Source: Salinicoccus albus DSM 19776 (GTDB taxonomy: Bacteria; Bacillota; Bacilli; Staphylococcales; Salinicoccaceae). Taken from it: a stretch of DNA of 64,000 nucleotides. Numbering within the stretch: position 1 is the first letter of the stretch; each line of letters opens with the position of its first letter. Below are positions 29,040 to 40,440 of the stretch, piece after piece. The stretch lies in contig NZ_ARQJ01000033.1 of assembly GCF_000385175.1 (NCBI RefSeq), positions 278,820-342,819 on the forward strand, in the 5' to 3' direction. The notes under the pieces are model-generated. The model was not told the DNA's origin and ran no database searches. It worked only from the letters and a program-made list of their open reading frames with translations. The position numbers were made by a program, and so were the translations under genes.

Positions 29040-29348
29040 GTGTTTAATATTAACGTGAACAAAATCAGACATGGGCTGAAGTGTACAAAATGTCATCAGT
29101 TCAATGTAGAAGCGGTCGGGGGACATATCGTTGTTTGTACGGACTGCGGAGACATCAGCGGATTGGAAGATATGATCATTAAATATTTTGAGGCAGTCGA
29201 CATCGTCAAGCCCGGAGAAATATATAAGAGGCGTCTGATTAAGGATCATCTCCGGGTGAACATCTCTGAATACACACTCCAAAAAATTATGAAAACCAAT
29301 TTTACAAGACTGGGAGACAAAAAGCGAAGCTACTATTTTTCACCATGA
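29040..29348 (+). CDS. zinc-ribbon C-terminal part of the same NERD-like protein
   Basis: A frame of 102 codons with two CxxC pairs (CTKC and CTDC) followed by a helix-turn-helix-like region (KDHLRVNISEYTLQKIMKTN) and a YYFSP end. This zinc-ribbon plus helical module is the usual C-terminus of Bacillales NERD proteins. There is no Shine-Dalgarno sequence before the GTG at 29040 or the next GTG at 29055, and the frame is open upstream across the A run to 28974. It is therefore more likely the second part of one protein than an independent gene. Its last 16 bases overlap the end of convergent suhB. Confidence 0.55.
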   Translation: MFNINVNKIRHGLKCTKCHQFNVEAVGGHIVVCTDCGDISGLEDMIIKYFEAVDIVKPGEIYKRRLIKDHLRVNISEYTLQKIMKTNFTRLGDKKRSYYFSP

Positions 29349-30148
29349 ACTTTCCTGTGATGACTGATGAATGAATCATCCGCTGTGAAGTATCCTTTCA
29401 GTTCTTCATGAATCGCTGGATTTCCTGCGAGAATACTATCTTTTCGTATAATATCGATTTCTTCACCAAGAAGGTTGGTCGTCCGTCCGCCCGCTTCCGA
29501 AATGAGGATCATGCCCGCTGCAAAGTCCCATGGATGAAGCCTGAAAAAAAGTGCGGCACTGACCAGGCCTGTAGCTGTATGTACCAGATCCAGCGCTGCT
29601 GACCCATAGGAGCGTGTGCTTCTCGCCTTCTTTACGACTTCAGTGAAAGGGGCACTGATCTGCGCTTTGACAACCCAATTCGGATTGAGGGTGACAAGCG
29701 ATTTTTTCAGTTTTGTTTTTTCCATTGGCTTGAGCCGGACATCATCTTTGAATGCGCCATTGTCTGGACGGGCGTGATAAAGTGTATCATTCATTACATC
29801 CAGAATGAATCCGCAATACGGCATGCCATCCTTATACACACCGATGGAAACGGCGAAATTTTCCCCCTGATGTACAAAATTCAACGTGCCGTCTATCGGG
29901 TCGACAATCCAGAGAAAGCCATCTGTATCAACAATATCAGTCCCATGACCCTCTTCCCCGAGAATTCTATGTTCCGGATACTTCTGTGATATTCTGTCAA
30001 AGATGAATGTTTCGGTTTCCTTGTCGACATCGGTGACAAGGTCATTGGGATTCAATTTCGAATCCACCTCAAAATCATGCACCATGCGGCGACGAATGAA
30101 ATGACCCGCTTCATTGATCAGATGTTTACCAAACTCGTAAATTTCCAT
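29333..30148 (-). CDS. suhB: inositol monophosphatase family protein
   Basis: A Mg-dependent phosphatase of the IMPase/SuhB family, of about 271 residues. Metal-site motifs are visible: LVTDVDKETETF near residue 37, GEEGHGTD near 68, IVDPIDGTLNFVH near 82 and WDFAAGMILISEAGG near 205. The physiological substrate in staphylococci is not certain. The ATG at 30148 (MEIYEFGKHL) has GAGGTGG 6 bases ahead, while the longer frame to 30181 has none. It is divergent from yktB, a conserved pair in this family. Confidence 0.92.
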   Translation of the reverse strand: MEIYEFGKHLINEAGHFIRRRMVHDFEVDSKLNPNDLVTDVDKETETFIFDRISQKYPEHRILGEEGHGTDIVDTDGFLWIVDPIDGTLNFVHQGENFAVSIGVYKDGMPYCGFILDVMNDTLYHARPDNGAFKDDVRLKPMEKTKLKKSLVTLNPNWVVKAQISAPFTEVVKKARSTRSYGSAALDLVHTATGLVSAALFFRLHPWDFAAGMILISEAGGRTTNLLGEEIDIIRKDSILAGNPAIHEELKGYFTADDSFISHHRKVHGEK

Positions 30149-30167
30149 AATTGTCCACCTCAAATGT

Positions 30168-30196
30168 TTGATTGCAGTCAATAGTTATTCTATCAT
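30168..30196 (+). promoter_or_regulatory. promoter for yktB
   Basis: TTGATT (30168-30173), 17-base spacer, TATCAT (30191-30196), 30 bases before the yktB ATG. Confidence 0.6.
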
Positions 30197-30225
30197 ATAA
30201 GTAATGTTTTGAAAGGAGCAGCAAT

Positions 30226-30834
30226 ATGTCACAATACCATTTTACAAACACTGATTTTAAAGTATTTGATATTGACGGACTGGGACCAAGAATGGAGGCA
30301 CTAATAGACAATACACGTCCCAAACTTGAAAATCTCGGTACACACTTCAGTGAATTTTTAACCGAATTAACAGGCGATGAGCAGTTCGCCCATGTAGCCA
30401 GACATGCGCGCAGAACAACAAATCCGCCGGATGATTCCTGGGTGAGTTTCAGCACAAATCCACGAGGATATAAAATGATGCCGCATTTCCAGATCGGCTT
30501 GTTCAATGACCATGCATTTTGCATGTATGGTGCCATATACGAATCAACGGATAAAAAGGCAGCCGCCGACAGATGGCTTGAAAACTTCGATCTGTTCCAC
30601 AGCTTTCCGCAGGATTATCATGTATCCCTGAACCATATGAAACCTGAAAAAACCCCGCTTAATGAGATGAGCGATAAGAACCTGGAAGATGGTCTCGTCC
30701 GGCTGAAGAATGTCAAGAAAGGGGAATTTCTCATCGGTAAAGTGTACCTGCCCGATGACCCGGCACTTCAAAGTGATGAGGCATTCATCAAAGACCTTGA
30801 AACCGTAATGACCCATCTTGTCAAGCTGTACTGA
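30226..30834 (+). CDS. yktB: YktB family protein (DUF1054, UPF0637)
   Basis: A 202-residue cytoplasmic protein of the DUF1054 family, of unknown function, usually divergent from suhB. Conserved blocks: YHFTNTDFKVFDIDGLGPRM at the N-terminus, HVARHARRTTNPPDDSWVSF near residue 63, and RGYKMMPHFQIGLFNDHAFC near 85. Length equals the family norm. GAAAGGAG precedes the ATG. It ends at a strong terminator. Confidence 0.9.
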   Translation: MSQYHFTNTDFKVFDIDGLGPRMEALIDNTRPKLENLGTHFSEFLTELTGDEQFAHVARHARRTTNPPDDSWVSFSTNPRGYKMMPHFQIGLFNDHAFCMYGAIYESTDKKAAADRWLENFDLFHSFPQDYHVSLNHMKPEKTPLNEMSDKNLEDGLVRLKNVKKGEFLIGKVYLPDDPALQSDEAFIKDLETVMTHLVKLY

Positions 30835-30839
30835 ATACT

Positions 30840-30870
30840 AACACCAGGACGATTTTGTCCTGGTGTTTTT
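30840..30870 (+). terminator. terminator after yktB
   Basis: An 11-bp stem (30840-30850 with 30857-30867), loop GATTTT, followed by TTTTT. Confidence 0.9.
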
Positions 30871-30876
30871 GTACAT

Positions 30877-30905
30877 AAAAGCCCGCTGCCTTTACAGCAG
30901 CGGGC
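30877..30905 (-). terminator. terminator of the ilv-leu operon
   Basis: A GC-rich 9-bp stem (30881-30889 with 30897-30905), then TTTTATG on the minus strand, 36 bases after the ilvA stop. Confidence 0.88.
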
Positions 30906-30940
30906 AAAAACAATTTCCGTCCTTCTGCATTTCTAAATTA

Positions 30941-31947
30941 TTACAGGACTGTGGATGCGTAGGGCTGTCCGGATTTCAACTGGTTTGCGAGCGCCTGTAT
31001 ATCAGCCAGACGGCCAACATCGAAATTTCCGCCCGAGACGATTATCCCACAATGTCTGGAATCAATCTGATCATTATGCGATAGTAATCCCGCAAATGCA
31101 GCGGCACCGGCACCTTCAACCAATGATTTGCCACGCTCAAGCATATAAACCATGGCATACGCAATTTCTTGTTCACTGACAGTCAGCACATCATCCACAT
31201 AGTTTCTAATGAGCGGCAGGGTATTTTCTCCCGGCTGTTTCACAGCTATCCCTTCGGCAATCGTAGAAACTTTATCCAACTTTTCCACAGTTCCCCGGTG
31301 ATAGGCCGTATGCATGGCCGCAGCGGATGATGCCTGAACACCAATCACCTTGATATCCGGCTTCAGTGATTTTGCTGCCACTGCGATACCGCTGATAAGC
31401 CCGCCGCCCCCGATAGGTACAAGTATCGTATCGATATTATCCTGCTGCTCAAGCATTTCAAGTGCAATTGTACCCTGTCCAGCCATGATGTCATAATCAT
31501 CGAACGGGTGAACGTATGTCGCACCGCATCTTTGCTGGTGATCAAGTGAAGCTTCATAGGCTTCCTGGAAACTTTCACCGGTAAGGACAACATTGGCACC
31601 ATATCCTCTTGTCGCCTGTACTTTTGCCTCAGGTGTCGACTCTGCCATATATATCGTCGCTTTGACTCCGAGTTTATGGGCTGCCAAGGCAAGCCCCTGA
31701 GCATGATTACCGGCAGAGGCGGTAATTACACCGCATTGCAGTTCAGCATCCGAAAGACGCATTAATTTATTACTTGCGCCTCTGAATTTAAAAGCCCCCG
31801 TTTTTTGCTGGTTCTCCATTTTAAAATAGACATTCTTATCTGTGCGCTTATTCGTTGTCGCAGATGTGCGTATTGGCGTTTGATGGACAACATGATCCAG
31901 ACGCTCCCAGGCGTCATGGACTAATCCACCAGTCAGGAAATCCCCAT
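30941..31947 (-). CDS. ilvA: threonine ammonia-lyase, 5' end broken by an apparent frameshift
   Basis: PLP enzyme that deaminates threonine to 2-oxobutanoate for isoleucine synthesis. The open frame only runs from an internal ATG at 31819 (MENQQKTGAFKFRGA, containing the PLP-binding Lys), too late for a full enzyme. Continuing upstream in the same frame gives HDAWERLDHVVHQTPIRTSA, the normal N-terminal region, but no ATG, GTG or TTG. An ATG at 31947 with AAGGAG 9 bases ahead lies one frame off. A fifth G in its G4 run (31942-31945) would join them and restore about 335 residues. Other motifs: SAGNHAQG, PIGGGGLISG and SGGNFDVG. Its type without an ACT domain is TdcB-like. Last gene of the operon. 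Confidence 0.85.
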
Positions 31948-31985
31948 GTGCTCACACTCCTTGATTTGTTATATTCGGATTTACT

Positions 31986-32615
31986 TTATACCTTCTTATA
32001 AATCCCGTCATCATCGAGGACTTTGGCAGACTGTGGCTGCCTGTCCTCATAATCTTTAATTTTATCGTCGAGCAGCAGTGTCAATGAAATATCATCCCAG
32101 CCGTTCAAAAGATTTTCTTTGTGATAGCCGGGGATATTGAAGGTTATAACTGTACCTTCATCATCAGCAATTTCCTGCTTCTCAAGATCAATATGCAGGT
32201 TGAATGTGCCGTCTGCCGATTTTTTCATCCATTCTTTAACCTGAGACTCATCCGCTTTTATCAGAATGATACCGTTCTTAAAGGCATTGTTGTAGAATAT
32301 GTCCGCAAAGCTCGGTGCGATAATCACCCGGAAGCCGTAGTCCAAAAGCGCCCAGGGCGCATGTTCCCTCGAAGAACCGCAGCCAAAGTTTTCACCTGCG
32401 ATAAGTACAGAGGCACCATCGAACTTTTCATCATCCAGATCAAAATCCGGGCGTCTGTTACCTTCATCGTCAAAGCGCCAGTTGTTGAAAACAAACTGGC
32501 CGAACCCCGTCCGTTCAACGCGTTTCAAAAATTGTTTTGGAATAATCTGATCCGTATCCACATTGCCTCTGTCAAGCGGATACACTTTACCTTTGTGTTC
32601 CTTGATCGCTTCCAT
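31986..32615 (-). CDS. leuD: 3-isopropylmalate dehydratase small subunit
   Basis: Small subunit of isopropylmalate isomerase (leucine pathway), providing the swivelling domain. 209 residues. Family motifs are RGNVDTDQIIPKQFLKRVER near residue 17, and LIAGENFGCGSSREHAPWAL near 72 with the substrate-contact SSREHA. It lies 12 bases after leuC. Confidence 0.97.
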   Translation of the reverse strand: MEAIKEHKGKVYPLDRGNVDTDQIIPKQFLKRVERTGFGQFVFNNWRFDDEGNRRPDFDLDDEKFDGASVLIAGENFGCGSSREHAPWALLDYGFRVIIAPSFADIFYNNAFKNGIILIKADESQVKEWMKKSADGTFNLHIDLEKQEIADDEGTVITFNIPGYHKENLLNGWDDISLTLLLDDKIKDYEDRQPQSAKVLDDDGIYKKV

Positions 32616-32627
32616 TCTCTAATCCTC

Positions 32628-34031
32628 CTAGCTCGGCACCCCGGTTTTGAATTTTCGTACGTCTGTGAACGTTCCTTCAATTGCGGCAACCGCAGCCATC
32701 TCCGGACTGACAAGATGGGTTCTTGACCCCGATCCCTGGCGGCCTTCGAAATTCCGGTTTGAGGTGGATGCACAACGGCCGCCAGCCGGGACGACGTCAT
32801 CATTCATCGCTAGACACATGCTGCAGCCGGCCTCTCTCCATTCGAAACCTGCATCTTTAAACACTTTATCAAGACCGAGTTCTTCCGCCTGAAACTTCAC
32901 GCTGAACGAACCTGGCACGACCATTGCCCGAACGCTGTCCTTTACTCTGTGGCCGCGGACAATTTCAGCAGCTCTCTCCAAGTCTGGCAGCCTGGAGTTT
33001 GTGCAGGAACCAATGAATACATGATCGATTTCAATGGAAGAAATCGGCTGGTTTTCCTCGAGCCCCATATATTCAAGTGCTCTTTTGATTTCCTCTTTGT
33101 TCTCTGCCCCGTCAATGGATGGCGTTGCAGCGCTGATCGGTACAACCATGCCCGGATTCGTCCCCCAGGAAACCTGCGGTTCTATTTCGGCAGCATCGAT
33201 TTCAATAGCAGTATCATAGGCGGCATCATTGTCAGTAGCCAGACTCAGCCATTCTTCAACCCAGGCTTCATAGGCTTCCCCATCCGGTACATATTCCCTG
33301 CCTTTTAGAAATTCGACAGTGGTCTCATCCGGGCTGATCAGACCGGCTCTTGCTCCACCTTCAATAGACATATTGCATACTGTCATCCTGCCCTCCATTG
33401 AAAGATTCCGGATGGCTTCACCTGTATATTCGATGACATGTCCGGTACCAAATTTCACTCCAAATTTGGAGATGATCGCAAGAATCAGATCCTTTGCTGT
33501 CACCCCGGGGGCGAGATCCCCATTGATTTTCACATTCATCGTTTTCGGACGGCTCTGCGTCAGAGTCTGTGTAGCAAGTACATGCTCAACTTCACTTGTG
33601 CCGATTCCGAATGCCAGCGCACCAAATGCACCATGGGTTGAGGTATGGCTGTCACCGCAGACGATCGTTTTGCCCGGCTGTGTCAGACCAAGCTGGGGGC
33701 CGATCACATGGACGATACCCTGGTCGGGGTGGAACATATCAGCAAGTTTAACACCGAATTCTTTGCAGTTCTGTCTCAACGTTTCCATCTGTTTTTTGGA
33801 GATATCATCCTTGATAACGTCCCTGTTTTGAGTCGGCACGTTGTGATCCATAGTCGCATAAGTCAAATCCGGGCGCCTGACCTTGCGATTGTTCAGGCGA
33901 AGCCCCTCAAAAGCTTGAGGTGAAGTCACTTCATGGACAAGATGCTGATCTATATAAATCAAATCCGGCTTGTTCTCTTCACTGTGTACAATATGACTGT
34001 CCCAAATCTTTTCAATAATAGTTTTTCCCAT
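32628..34031 (-). CDS. leuC: 3-isopropylmalate dehydratase large subunit
   Basis: Aconitase-family subunit that carries the 4Fe-4S cluster. 467 residues. Cluster cysteines are visible in [14 protein letters not shown] near residue 342 and in [11 protein letters not shown] (two Cys) near 402. Other signatures: [10 protein letters not shown] near 64 and [20 protein letters not shown] near 132. Preceded by leuB, with 16 bases between. Confidence 0.98.
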   Translation of the reverse strand: MGKTIIEKIWDSHIVHSEENKPDLIYIDQHLVHEVTSPQAFEGLRLNNRKVRRPDLTYATMDHNVPTQNRDVIKDDISKKQMETLRQNCKEFGVKLADMFHPDQGIVHVIGPQLGLTQPGKTIVCGDSHTSTHGAFGALAFGIGTSEVEHVLATQTLTQSRPKTMNVKINGDLAPGVTAKDLILAIISKFGVKFGTGHVIEYTGEAIRNLSMEGRMTVCNMSIEGGARAGLISPDETTVEFLKGREYVPDGEAYEAWVEEWLSLATDNDAAYDTAIEIDAAEIEPQVSWGTNPGMVVPISAATPSIDGAENKEEIKRALEYMGLEENQPISSIEIDHVFIGSCTNSRLPDLERAAEIVRGHRVKDSVRAMVVPGSFSVKFQAEELGLDKVFKDAGFEWREAGCSMCLAMNDDVVPAGGRCASTSNRNFEGRQGSGSRTHLVSPEMAAVAAIEGTFTDVRKFKTGVPS

Positions 34032-34047
34032 GTCACATCACCTTCTC

Positions 34048-35154
34048 TTACATATACGAACTGCAGATCGCGTTCGAAATACTTTTTGTTGATAGATTTT
34101 CAATGACTTTTTCAGCCATTTCCTGTGTGCCGGCTCTGGTACCGCCTTTAACATCAAGATCTGCTGTATGGAACCCTCTGTCCAGCGTTTCACTGACAGC
34201 ACGTTCGATTTCATCCGCTTCCTCCGCCATGCCGAATGAATAGCGGAGCATCATCGATGCTGAAAGAATCATGCCCAGCGGGTTGGCCGCGTCTGTGCCT
34301 GCGATATCCGGTGCAGACCCATGTACAGGTTCATACAGACCGACACCGTCCCCCCGGATGCTTGCCGATGGCAGCATGCCAAGCGAACCGGTTAACACGG
34401 ATGCCTCATCGCTTAAAATATCTCCAAAAAGGTTTTCTGTGACGATGACATCAAAACTTTGCGGGTTTGTAATCAATTTCATCGCGGCTGCATCCACCAG
34501 CTGATGTTCGACTGTCACCTCCGGATAATGTTCTGCCTTTTGGTCTACAATTTCCCGCCACATGCGACTTGATTCAAGTACATTTGCCTTGTCAACAGAA
34601 GTCAGTCTGCCACTTCTCAACTTGGCAGTTTCAAACCCTTTTTCAACAATACGTTCGATTTCTTCTCTCTTATATTTCAGTGTGTCGACGACCGTCTCTC
34701 CGCCGTCTCTTCTCTCACTCGGCGTACCGAAGTAAAGTCCGCCCGTCAGTTCACGGACAATCATAATATCGCAGCCGTCAACAATTTCTGTTTTCAGTGG
34801 AGAGGAATGAACAAGTGTGCTGAACCCCTGGACCGGGCGGAGGTTGGCAAACAGGCCCAGGTTTTTCCGGATACCCAAAAGCCCTTTTTCAGGTCTTTTT
34901 TCCCCGGGCATACTATCCCATTTCGGACCGCCGACTGCTCCGAGCATGACTGCATCAGCATTGTTACATGCTGTTACTGTTTCATCCGGAAGCGGTGTGC
35001 CGAAACGATCGATCGCATCTCCGCCGATCGCATGTTCGTGAAAGACGAATTCATGATGGTGTTCGCCAGCCACCGCATCAAGGACTTTCTTGGCACTTTT
35101 CATAATTTCCGCCCCGACACCATCGCCGGGCAGCATGATAATTCGCTTTCTCAT
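34048..35154 (-). CDS. leuB: 3-isopropylmalate dehydrogenase
   Basis: NAD-dependent oxidative decarboxylase of leucine synthesis. 368 residues. The N-terminal MLPGDGVGAEIM, the substrate-binding LFANLRPVQGF, the tyrosine motif ELTGGLYFG near 136, and the metal-binding VTENLFGDILSDEASVLTGS near 238 are all present, then EPVHGSAPDIAGTDAANPLG. It lies 21 bases after leuA. Confidence 0.98.
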   Translation of the reverse strand: MRKRIIMLPGDGVGAEIMKSAKKVLDAVAGEHHHEFVFHEHAIGGDAIDRFGTPLPDETVTACNNADAVMLGAVGGPKWDSMPGEKRPEKGLLGIRKNLGLFANLRPVQGFSTLVHSSPLKTEIVDGCDIMIVRELTGGLYFGTPSERRDGGETVVDTLKYKREEIERIVEKGFETAKLRSGRLTSVDKANVLESSRMWREIVDQKAEHYPEVTVEHQLVDAAAMKLITNPQSFDVIVTENLFGDILSDEASVLTGSLGMLPSASIRGDGVGLYEPVHGSAPDIAGTDAANPLGMILSASMMLRYSFGMAEEADEIERAVSETLDRGFHTADLDVKGGTRAGTQEMAEKVIENLSTKSISNAICSSYM

Positions 35155-35175
35155 CTGAACCCCTCCATCTGTAAT

Positions 35176-36723
35176 TTATCCGTTGACGACTTCTTCTGAT
35201 TTAGCCGCCTGTGCCTTGAAGACATAACGATTGACTGCATTGATATAGGCGTTCGCTGATGCTTCAATAACATCCTGTGCTGTGCCCCGGCCGTTGACAG
35301 TTTCACCATTGACCCGCAGCTGCACGTGTGACTCTGCCAGAGCATCTTTTCCGCCGCCGACCGAATTGAGCTGATAATCCAGCAGCTTCAATTCAAAATC
35401 AATCAGTTCCTGGATTGTTTTATAGAGAGCTTCAACACTGCCATTTCCAGTCGCGGCTGTCTGAACATTTTCTCCTGCCGGTGTGTACAGACTTACTGTT
35501 GCCGTTGTAATGTTGGAAGTGCCGTAATTGACCTGGAACGTATCCAGAGAATATTTACTGATCGCAGAATGCTCTGTTTTCGTTTCCATAATCAATGTAT
35601 AGATGTCATCGTCGGTCACTTCTTTTTTGTGGTCGGTCAGTTCCTTGAATTTTGCGAATATAGATTTGACTTCTCCGTCAGTCAGATCAACACCGAACTC
35701 TTTGACTTTGTCCTTGAACGCGTGTTTCCCCGAATGTTTACCCATGAACAGCGTGTTTGAAGTCACACCGACCAATTCAGGCGTGATAATTTCATAAGTC
35801 TCGGCATTTTTCAATACCCCATCCTGGTGAATACCTGCTTCATGAGCATGTGCATTCCTGCCGATGATGGCTTTATTCGCCTGTACATACATACCGGAAA
35901 GCTTGGCGATCAGGTCGCTCGTCTTTTTAATTTCATCCAGCTTAAGGTTTGTATTGAACTCATACTGATCGGATCGGATATGAAGCGCGACTGCGACTTC
36001 TTCGAGTGCGACATTGCCGGCCCGTTCACCAATGCCGTTAATCGTCCCTTCCACCTGGGTCGCTCCATTTTCAACCGCCGCGATCGTGTTCGCTGCAGCA
36101 AGTCCAAGATCATTATGGCAATGACAAGACAGATCCGCCCGATCGATGTTCGGCACATTTTCCTTCATATAGTTGAACAGGCGGCCGTATTCTTCCGGTG
36201 TTGAATATCCTACAGTATCCGGCAGATTGATGACTGTTGCACCTTCATCGATGACCTGTTCGATGATACTGGTCATAAAGTCCCAATCAGAACGTGTCGC
36301 ATCTTCAGCCGACCATTCAACATGTTCAAAATATTGCTTGGCATATCTGACCATGTCTACAGATTGTTGAACGACCGCTTCCGGTGTCAATTTCAGCTTA
36401 TATTGCATATGAATCGGTGAAGTGGCAAGGAAAATATGGATTCTTGGATGTGGTGTATGCTTCAGCGCTTCCCATGCACGGTCAATATCTTCTTTCCTCG
36501 TACGGGCAAGGGCTGTCACTGAGACATCTTTAATCGTATCGGCAATCAATTTCACAGCCTGGAAGTCCCCTTCCGAAGATGCCGGGAATCCAGCTTCCAT
36601 CACATCGACGCCCAGCCGTTCGAGCTGTTTGGCAATTTCCAGCTTTTCCTGCTTGTTGAGGTTGACACCGGGGGATTGTTCGCCGTCCCGGAGCGTTGTA
36701 TCAAAAATTTTAATCTGTGACAT
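35176..36723 (-). CDS. leuA: 2-isopropylmalate synthase
   Basis: First committed enzyme of leucine synthesis, condensing acetyl-CoA with 2-oxoisovalerate. 515 residues: a TIM barrel with [20 protein letters not shown] at the N-terminus and the metal-binding [20 protein letters not shown] near 200, a linker, and a C-terminal leucine-binding regulatory domain ([20 protein letters not shown] near 447). The ATG at 36723 has GAGGG 7 bases ahead; an ATG two codons earlier (36729) is possible. Feedback inhibition by leucine is expected from the family. Confidence 0.97.
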   Translation of the reverse strand: MSQIKIFDTTLRDGEQSPGVNLNKQEKLEIAKQLERLGVDVMEAGFPASSEGDFQAVKLIADTIKDVSVTALARTRKEDIDRAWEALKHTPHPRIHIFLATSPIHMQYKLKLTPEAVVQQSVDMVRYAKQYFEHVEWSAEDATRSDWDFMTSIIEQVIDEGATVINLPDTVGYSTPEEYGRLFNYMKENVPNIDRADLSCHCHNDLGLAAANTIAAVENGATQVEGTINGIGERAGNVALEEVAVALHIRSDQYEFNTNLKLDEIKKTSDLIAKLSGMYVQANKAIIGRNAHAHEAGIHQDGVLKNAETYEIITPELVGVTSNTLFMGKHSGKHAFKDKVKEFGVDLTDGEVKSIFAKFKELTDHKKEVTDDDIYTLIMETKTEHSAISKYSLDTFQVNYGTSNITTATVSLYTPAGENVQTAATGNGSVEALYKTIQELIDFELKLLDYQLNSVGGGKDALAESHVQLRVNGETVNGRGTAQDVIEASANAYINAVNRYVFKAQAAKSEEVVNG

Positions 36724-36740
36724 CGGCATTCCCTCTCTTC

Positions 36741-37796
<1,056 letters not shown>

Positions 37797-37811
37797 TTAC
37801 TGTTGTTCAAC

Positions 37812-38330
37812 CTAATTATTCATGGCAGCCATGTCCTGGACCTGCCTGGGCTGCTTCCCTCTCCGGAAAGCTGTCACCCCTGTTCTGGAGAGTTCTTTGA
37901 TACCGTATGGCTGCAGCAGGTCAATCAATGCTTCTATCTTGTCCGGCTTGCCTGTAACTTCTATGATCATACTGTCTCTCGAAACATCAAGGACTCTTGC
38001 TCTGAATGGTTCGATGGCGCCCTGGATCTCTGCCCGTAATGCTGAAGTACTGCCTACTTTTATCAGCGCCAGTTCCCTGGCAACAATGGAATTATCGGTA
38101 ATGTCGTTCACTTTCAGAACATCAATCTGTTTATTAAGCTGTTTGGTCAGCTGTTCTATCTTATTCGCATCGTTGACCTCAACAACGAACGTCATCTTGG
38201 AAATGCCTTCGGTTTCTGTAGTTCCGACAGTGATACTTTCAATGTTGAATGCTCTTTTGGACATCATGCCCGTAATCCTGTTCAGTACACCGCTGGAATT
38301 CTGTACCGTGGCTGTTATTACTCTTTGCAT
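37812..38330 (-). CDS. ilvN: acetolactate synthase small subunit
   Basis: Regulatory subunit of acetolactate synthase. 172 residues: an N-terminal ACT domain ([20 protein letters not shown] and [16 protein letters not shown]), which binds valine in relatives, and a C-terminal ACT-like half ([20 protein letters not shown]). The first 13 bases overlap the end of ilvB in another frame, so translation is probably coupled. 63 bases separate it from ilvC. Confidence 0.96.
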   Translation of the reverse strand: MQRVITATVQNSSGVLNRITGMMSKRAFNIESITVGTTETEGISKMTFVVEVNDANKIEQLTKQLNKQIDVLKVNDITDNSIVARELALIKVGSTSALRAEIQGAIEPFRARVLDVSRDSMIIEVTGKPDKIEALIDLLQPYGIKELSRTGVTAFRRGKQPRQVQDMAAMNN

Positions 38331-40051
38331 CGCTTTACACCTACCATTTCATGGTTTCCTTTGCCTGGGGCAACCATCGGGAACACTTTATCAAGTTTCT
38401 GGACTCTCGCATCCAACAGCACCGGGCCGTCATAGTCAAAGACTTCCTTCATCACCTGCGGCACATCTGTTTCTTTGGAAACACTGATGCCTTTGACACC
38501 AAATCCTTCAGCAAGTTTGATGAAGTCTGGATTTTCTGTCATCAATGATGAGGAGTATCTTTCTTCGTAGAAGTCTTCCTGCCACTGTCTCACCATGCCG
38601 AGCGCTTCATTATTGACGATGATCACTTTTATCGGCAGATTGTACTGTTTGATGACCGCCATCTCCTGCATTGTCATCTGGAAGCCGCCGTCTCCGACGA
38701 TCGAAACAACGGTTTCTTCCGGTCTGCCAATCTGTGCCCCGATTGAAGATGGCAGTCCAAATCCCATGGTACCAAGACCGCCTGATGTCACCCATTTATA
38801 GGGCTCATTAAACTGATAGAACTGTGCCGCCCACATCTGGTGCTGCCCAACGTCTGTAGTGATGATTGCCTGCCCGCCTGTCACCTTGTACAGCTCTTCG
38901 ATCAGCCATTGTGGAGAAATCAGATCATCCGAGCGCTCGAACCAGAATGGACTGTCTTTCTTATTCCTGCTCACCTTCTCAATCCAATCACTGCAGTCTT
39001 CACATTCTATGTCACGTGCAAGCAGCCCGTTGAGCGCCTCTTTAGCATCACCGACCACCGGAATTTTCGTTTTGATATTCTTGCCGATTTCAGCTGGATC
39101 GATATCAATGTGGGCCACCTCTGCGTCTGGTGCAAAATGCTGGATGGCTCCGGTCAGCCGGTCATCAAACCGTGCGCCTATGTTGATGAGAAGATCTGAC
39201 TCGTAAAGTGCCATATTCGCTGAATATGAACCGTGCATACCAGCCATACCCAGTGACTGCTCATGCTCTCCCGGGAAAGACCCGAGTCCGAGCAGCGTGG
39301 TTGTCACCGGCAGCTGGTACTTTTCGGCGAATGCGAGCAGATCTTCAGAAGCATCTGCAAAGTGTACACCTGCGCCGGCAAGCAGAATCGGTTTTTCAGC
39401 TTTTGAAAGTGCTTCGGCAAGTCTTCTGAGCTGCAGAGGATTCGGTTTTATCGTCGGCTGGTACCCCGGCAATTCAAAATCACTGCTATAAGCCTCACCT
39501 GATATTTCTGAAGCGATATTCTTCGGTATATCAACAACGACCGGTCCCGGCCGTCCGGTAGATGCGATGTGGAATGCTTCGTTTATGATCCTCGGCATAT
39601 CTTTCAGGTCAGTCACCTGATAATTGTGTTTTGTTATGGGCGTTGTTAACCCGATAACATCCGCTTCCTGAAAAGCATCTGTACCGATAACGCCTGTTGC
39701 CACCTGGCCGGTAAATACAACAACCGGCAGTGAATCCATCATTGCATCCGTTATGCCTGTAACAAGATTTGTGGCTCCCGGTCCGGAAGTGGCAATGACG
39801 ACGCCCGGCTTGCCTGTAACTCTGGCGTATCCTTCAGCAGCATGGATGAGGCCCTGCTCATGTCTGCACAAAATATGCTGAAATGGATTCTTTGCCCGGT
39901 AGAGGGCATCGTAAATCGGCAGTACAGCACCGCCCGGGTAACCAAATACAGTGCCGACTTCCTGATCGACAAGCGACTCGATAAATAAATCTGCTCCAGT
40001 TCTTAGTGTTCGCTCTGCTTTACTTGTTTTCATTTCAGTCTGAGTCTTCAT
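38318..40051 (-). CDS. ilvB: acetolactate synthase large subunit
   Basis: ThDP-dependent catalytic subunit that makes 2-acetolactate or 2-aceto-2-hydroxybutyrate. It has the ThDP glutamate and glycine-rich site ([18 protein letters not shown] near residue 30), [20 protein letters not shown], the FAD/ThDP middle domain and the pyrophosphate motif [20 protein letters not shown] near 455. The ATG at 40051 ([10 protein letters not shown]) follows AAGGAGG, which supports it over the in-frame start at 40078. First structural gene after the T-box leader. Confidence 0.97.
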   Translation of the reverse strand: MKTQTEMKTSKAERTLRTGADLFIESLVDQEVGTVFGYPGGAVLPIYDALYRAKNPFQHILCRHEQGLIHAAEGYARVTGKPGVVIATSGPGATNLVTGITDAMMDSLPVVVFTGQVATGVIGTDAFQEADVIGLTTPITKHNYQVTDLKDMPRIINEAFHIASTGRPGPVVVDIPKNIASEISGEAYSSDFELPGYQPTIKPNPLQLRRLAEALSKAEKPILLAGAGVHFADASEDLLAFAEKYQLPVTTTLLGLGSFPGEHEQSLGMAGMHGSYSANMALYESDLLINIGARFDDRLTGAIQHFAPDAEVAHIDIDPAEIGKNIKTKIPVVGDAKEALNGLLARDIECEDCSDWIEKVSRNKKDSPFWFERSDDLISPQWLIEELYKVTGGQAIITTDVGQHQMWAAQFYQFNEPYKWVTSGGLGTMGFGLPSSIGAQIGRPEETVVSIVGDGGFQMTMQEMAVIKQYNLPIKVIIVNNEALGMVRQWQEDFYEERYSSSLMTENPDFIKLAEGFGVKGISVSKETDVPQVMKEVFDYDGPVLLDARVQKLDKVFPMVAPGKGNHEMVGVKRCKE

Positions 40052-40119
40052 TACCACTAACCTCCTTGTAAAATTCACGCGAGTCCCTGTGTTACGGCCT
40101 GCGGGAAAAACTTTTAGAT

Positions 40120-40440
40120 ATAAAAAATGACCCTTTCCTCCCTAAGACGCCCGCCTGTTACCAAGCAGGAGCCGTTATGGGGAGAAAAGAGCCATCTTTC
40201 ACGTTACCACCCAAGTTTACAGACACCTTGCGGCGACTGCCTCCTGGACTGCCTGGGGCAGTCCGTTTTGATAACGGGTGGTCAATCACCCGGCTCGGCC
40301 TATTAAATCAACGTGTGATCTTTCAGTCCGGCACTCTGGGCTGAGATACAGGATGTTGGCATTCCCGGTTTCCAGCTATTATCCGAGTCTCTGGTAAATG
40401 TCAAAGCGTCCTGTACGGTCCCTTCGTCGTTTTTCTTTAT
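40120..40440 (-). promoter_or_regulatory. T-box riboswitch leader of the ilv-leu operon
   Basis: The conserved T-box core reads TTGGGTGGTAACGTG on the minus strand (plus 40200-40214). UGGU there would pair with an ACCA tRNA end. Upstream, TACAGGA pairs perfectly with TCCTGTA to form part of Stem I, and next to it lies UCUCAG, giving CUC (plus 40343-40345) as the likely specifier codon, so tRNA-Leu(GAG). An overlapping AUC (Ile) is less likely because its A is in the helix. CCAGAGACTCGG in the distal part resembles the conserved apical sequence of other ilv-leu T-boxes. The transcript start is not certain. Confidence 0.9.
40121..40194 (-). terminator. conditional terminator of the T-box
   Basis: The arm TGGCTCTTTTCTCCC pairs (with G-U pairs) with GGGAGGAAAGGGTCA, and TTTTTTAT follows on the minus strand. 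Uncharged tRNA should favour the alternative antiterminator that uses the T-box core. Confidence 0.85.

Noticed and set aside
32121..33831. Long plus-strand frames opposite leuD and leuC (201 and 170 codons)
   Set aside because: They follow the codon bias of the genes on the other strand and carry no domain. leuC and leuD are complete, with all motifs.
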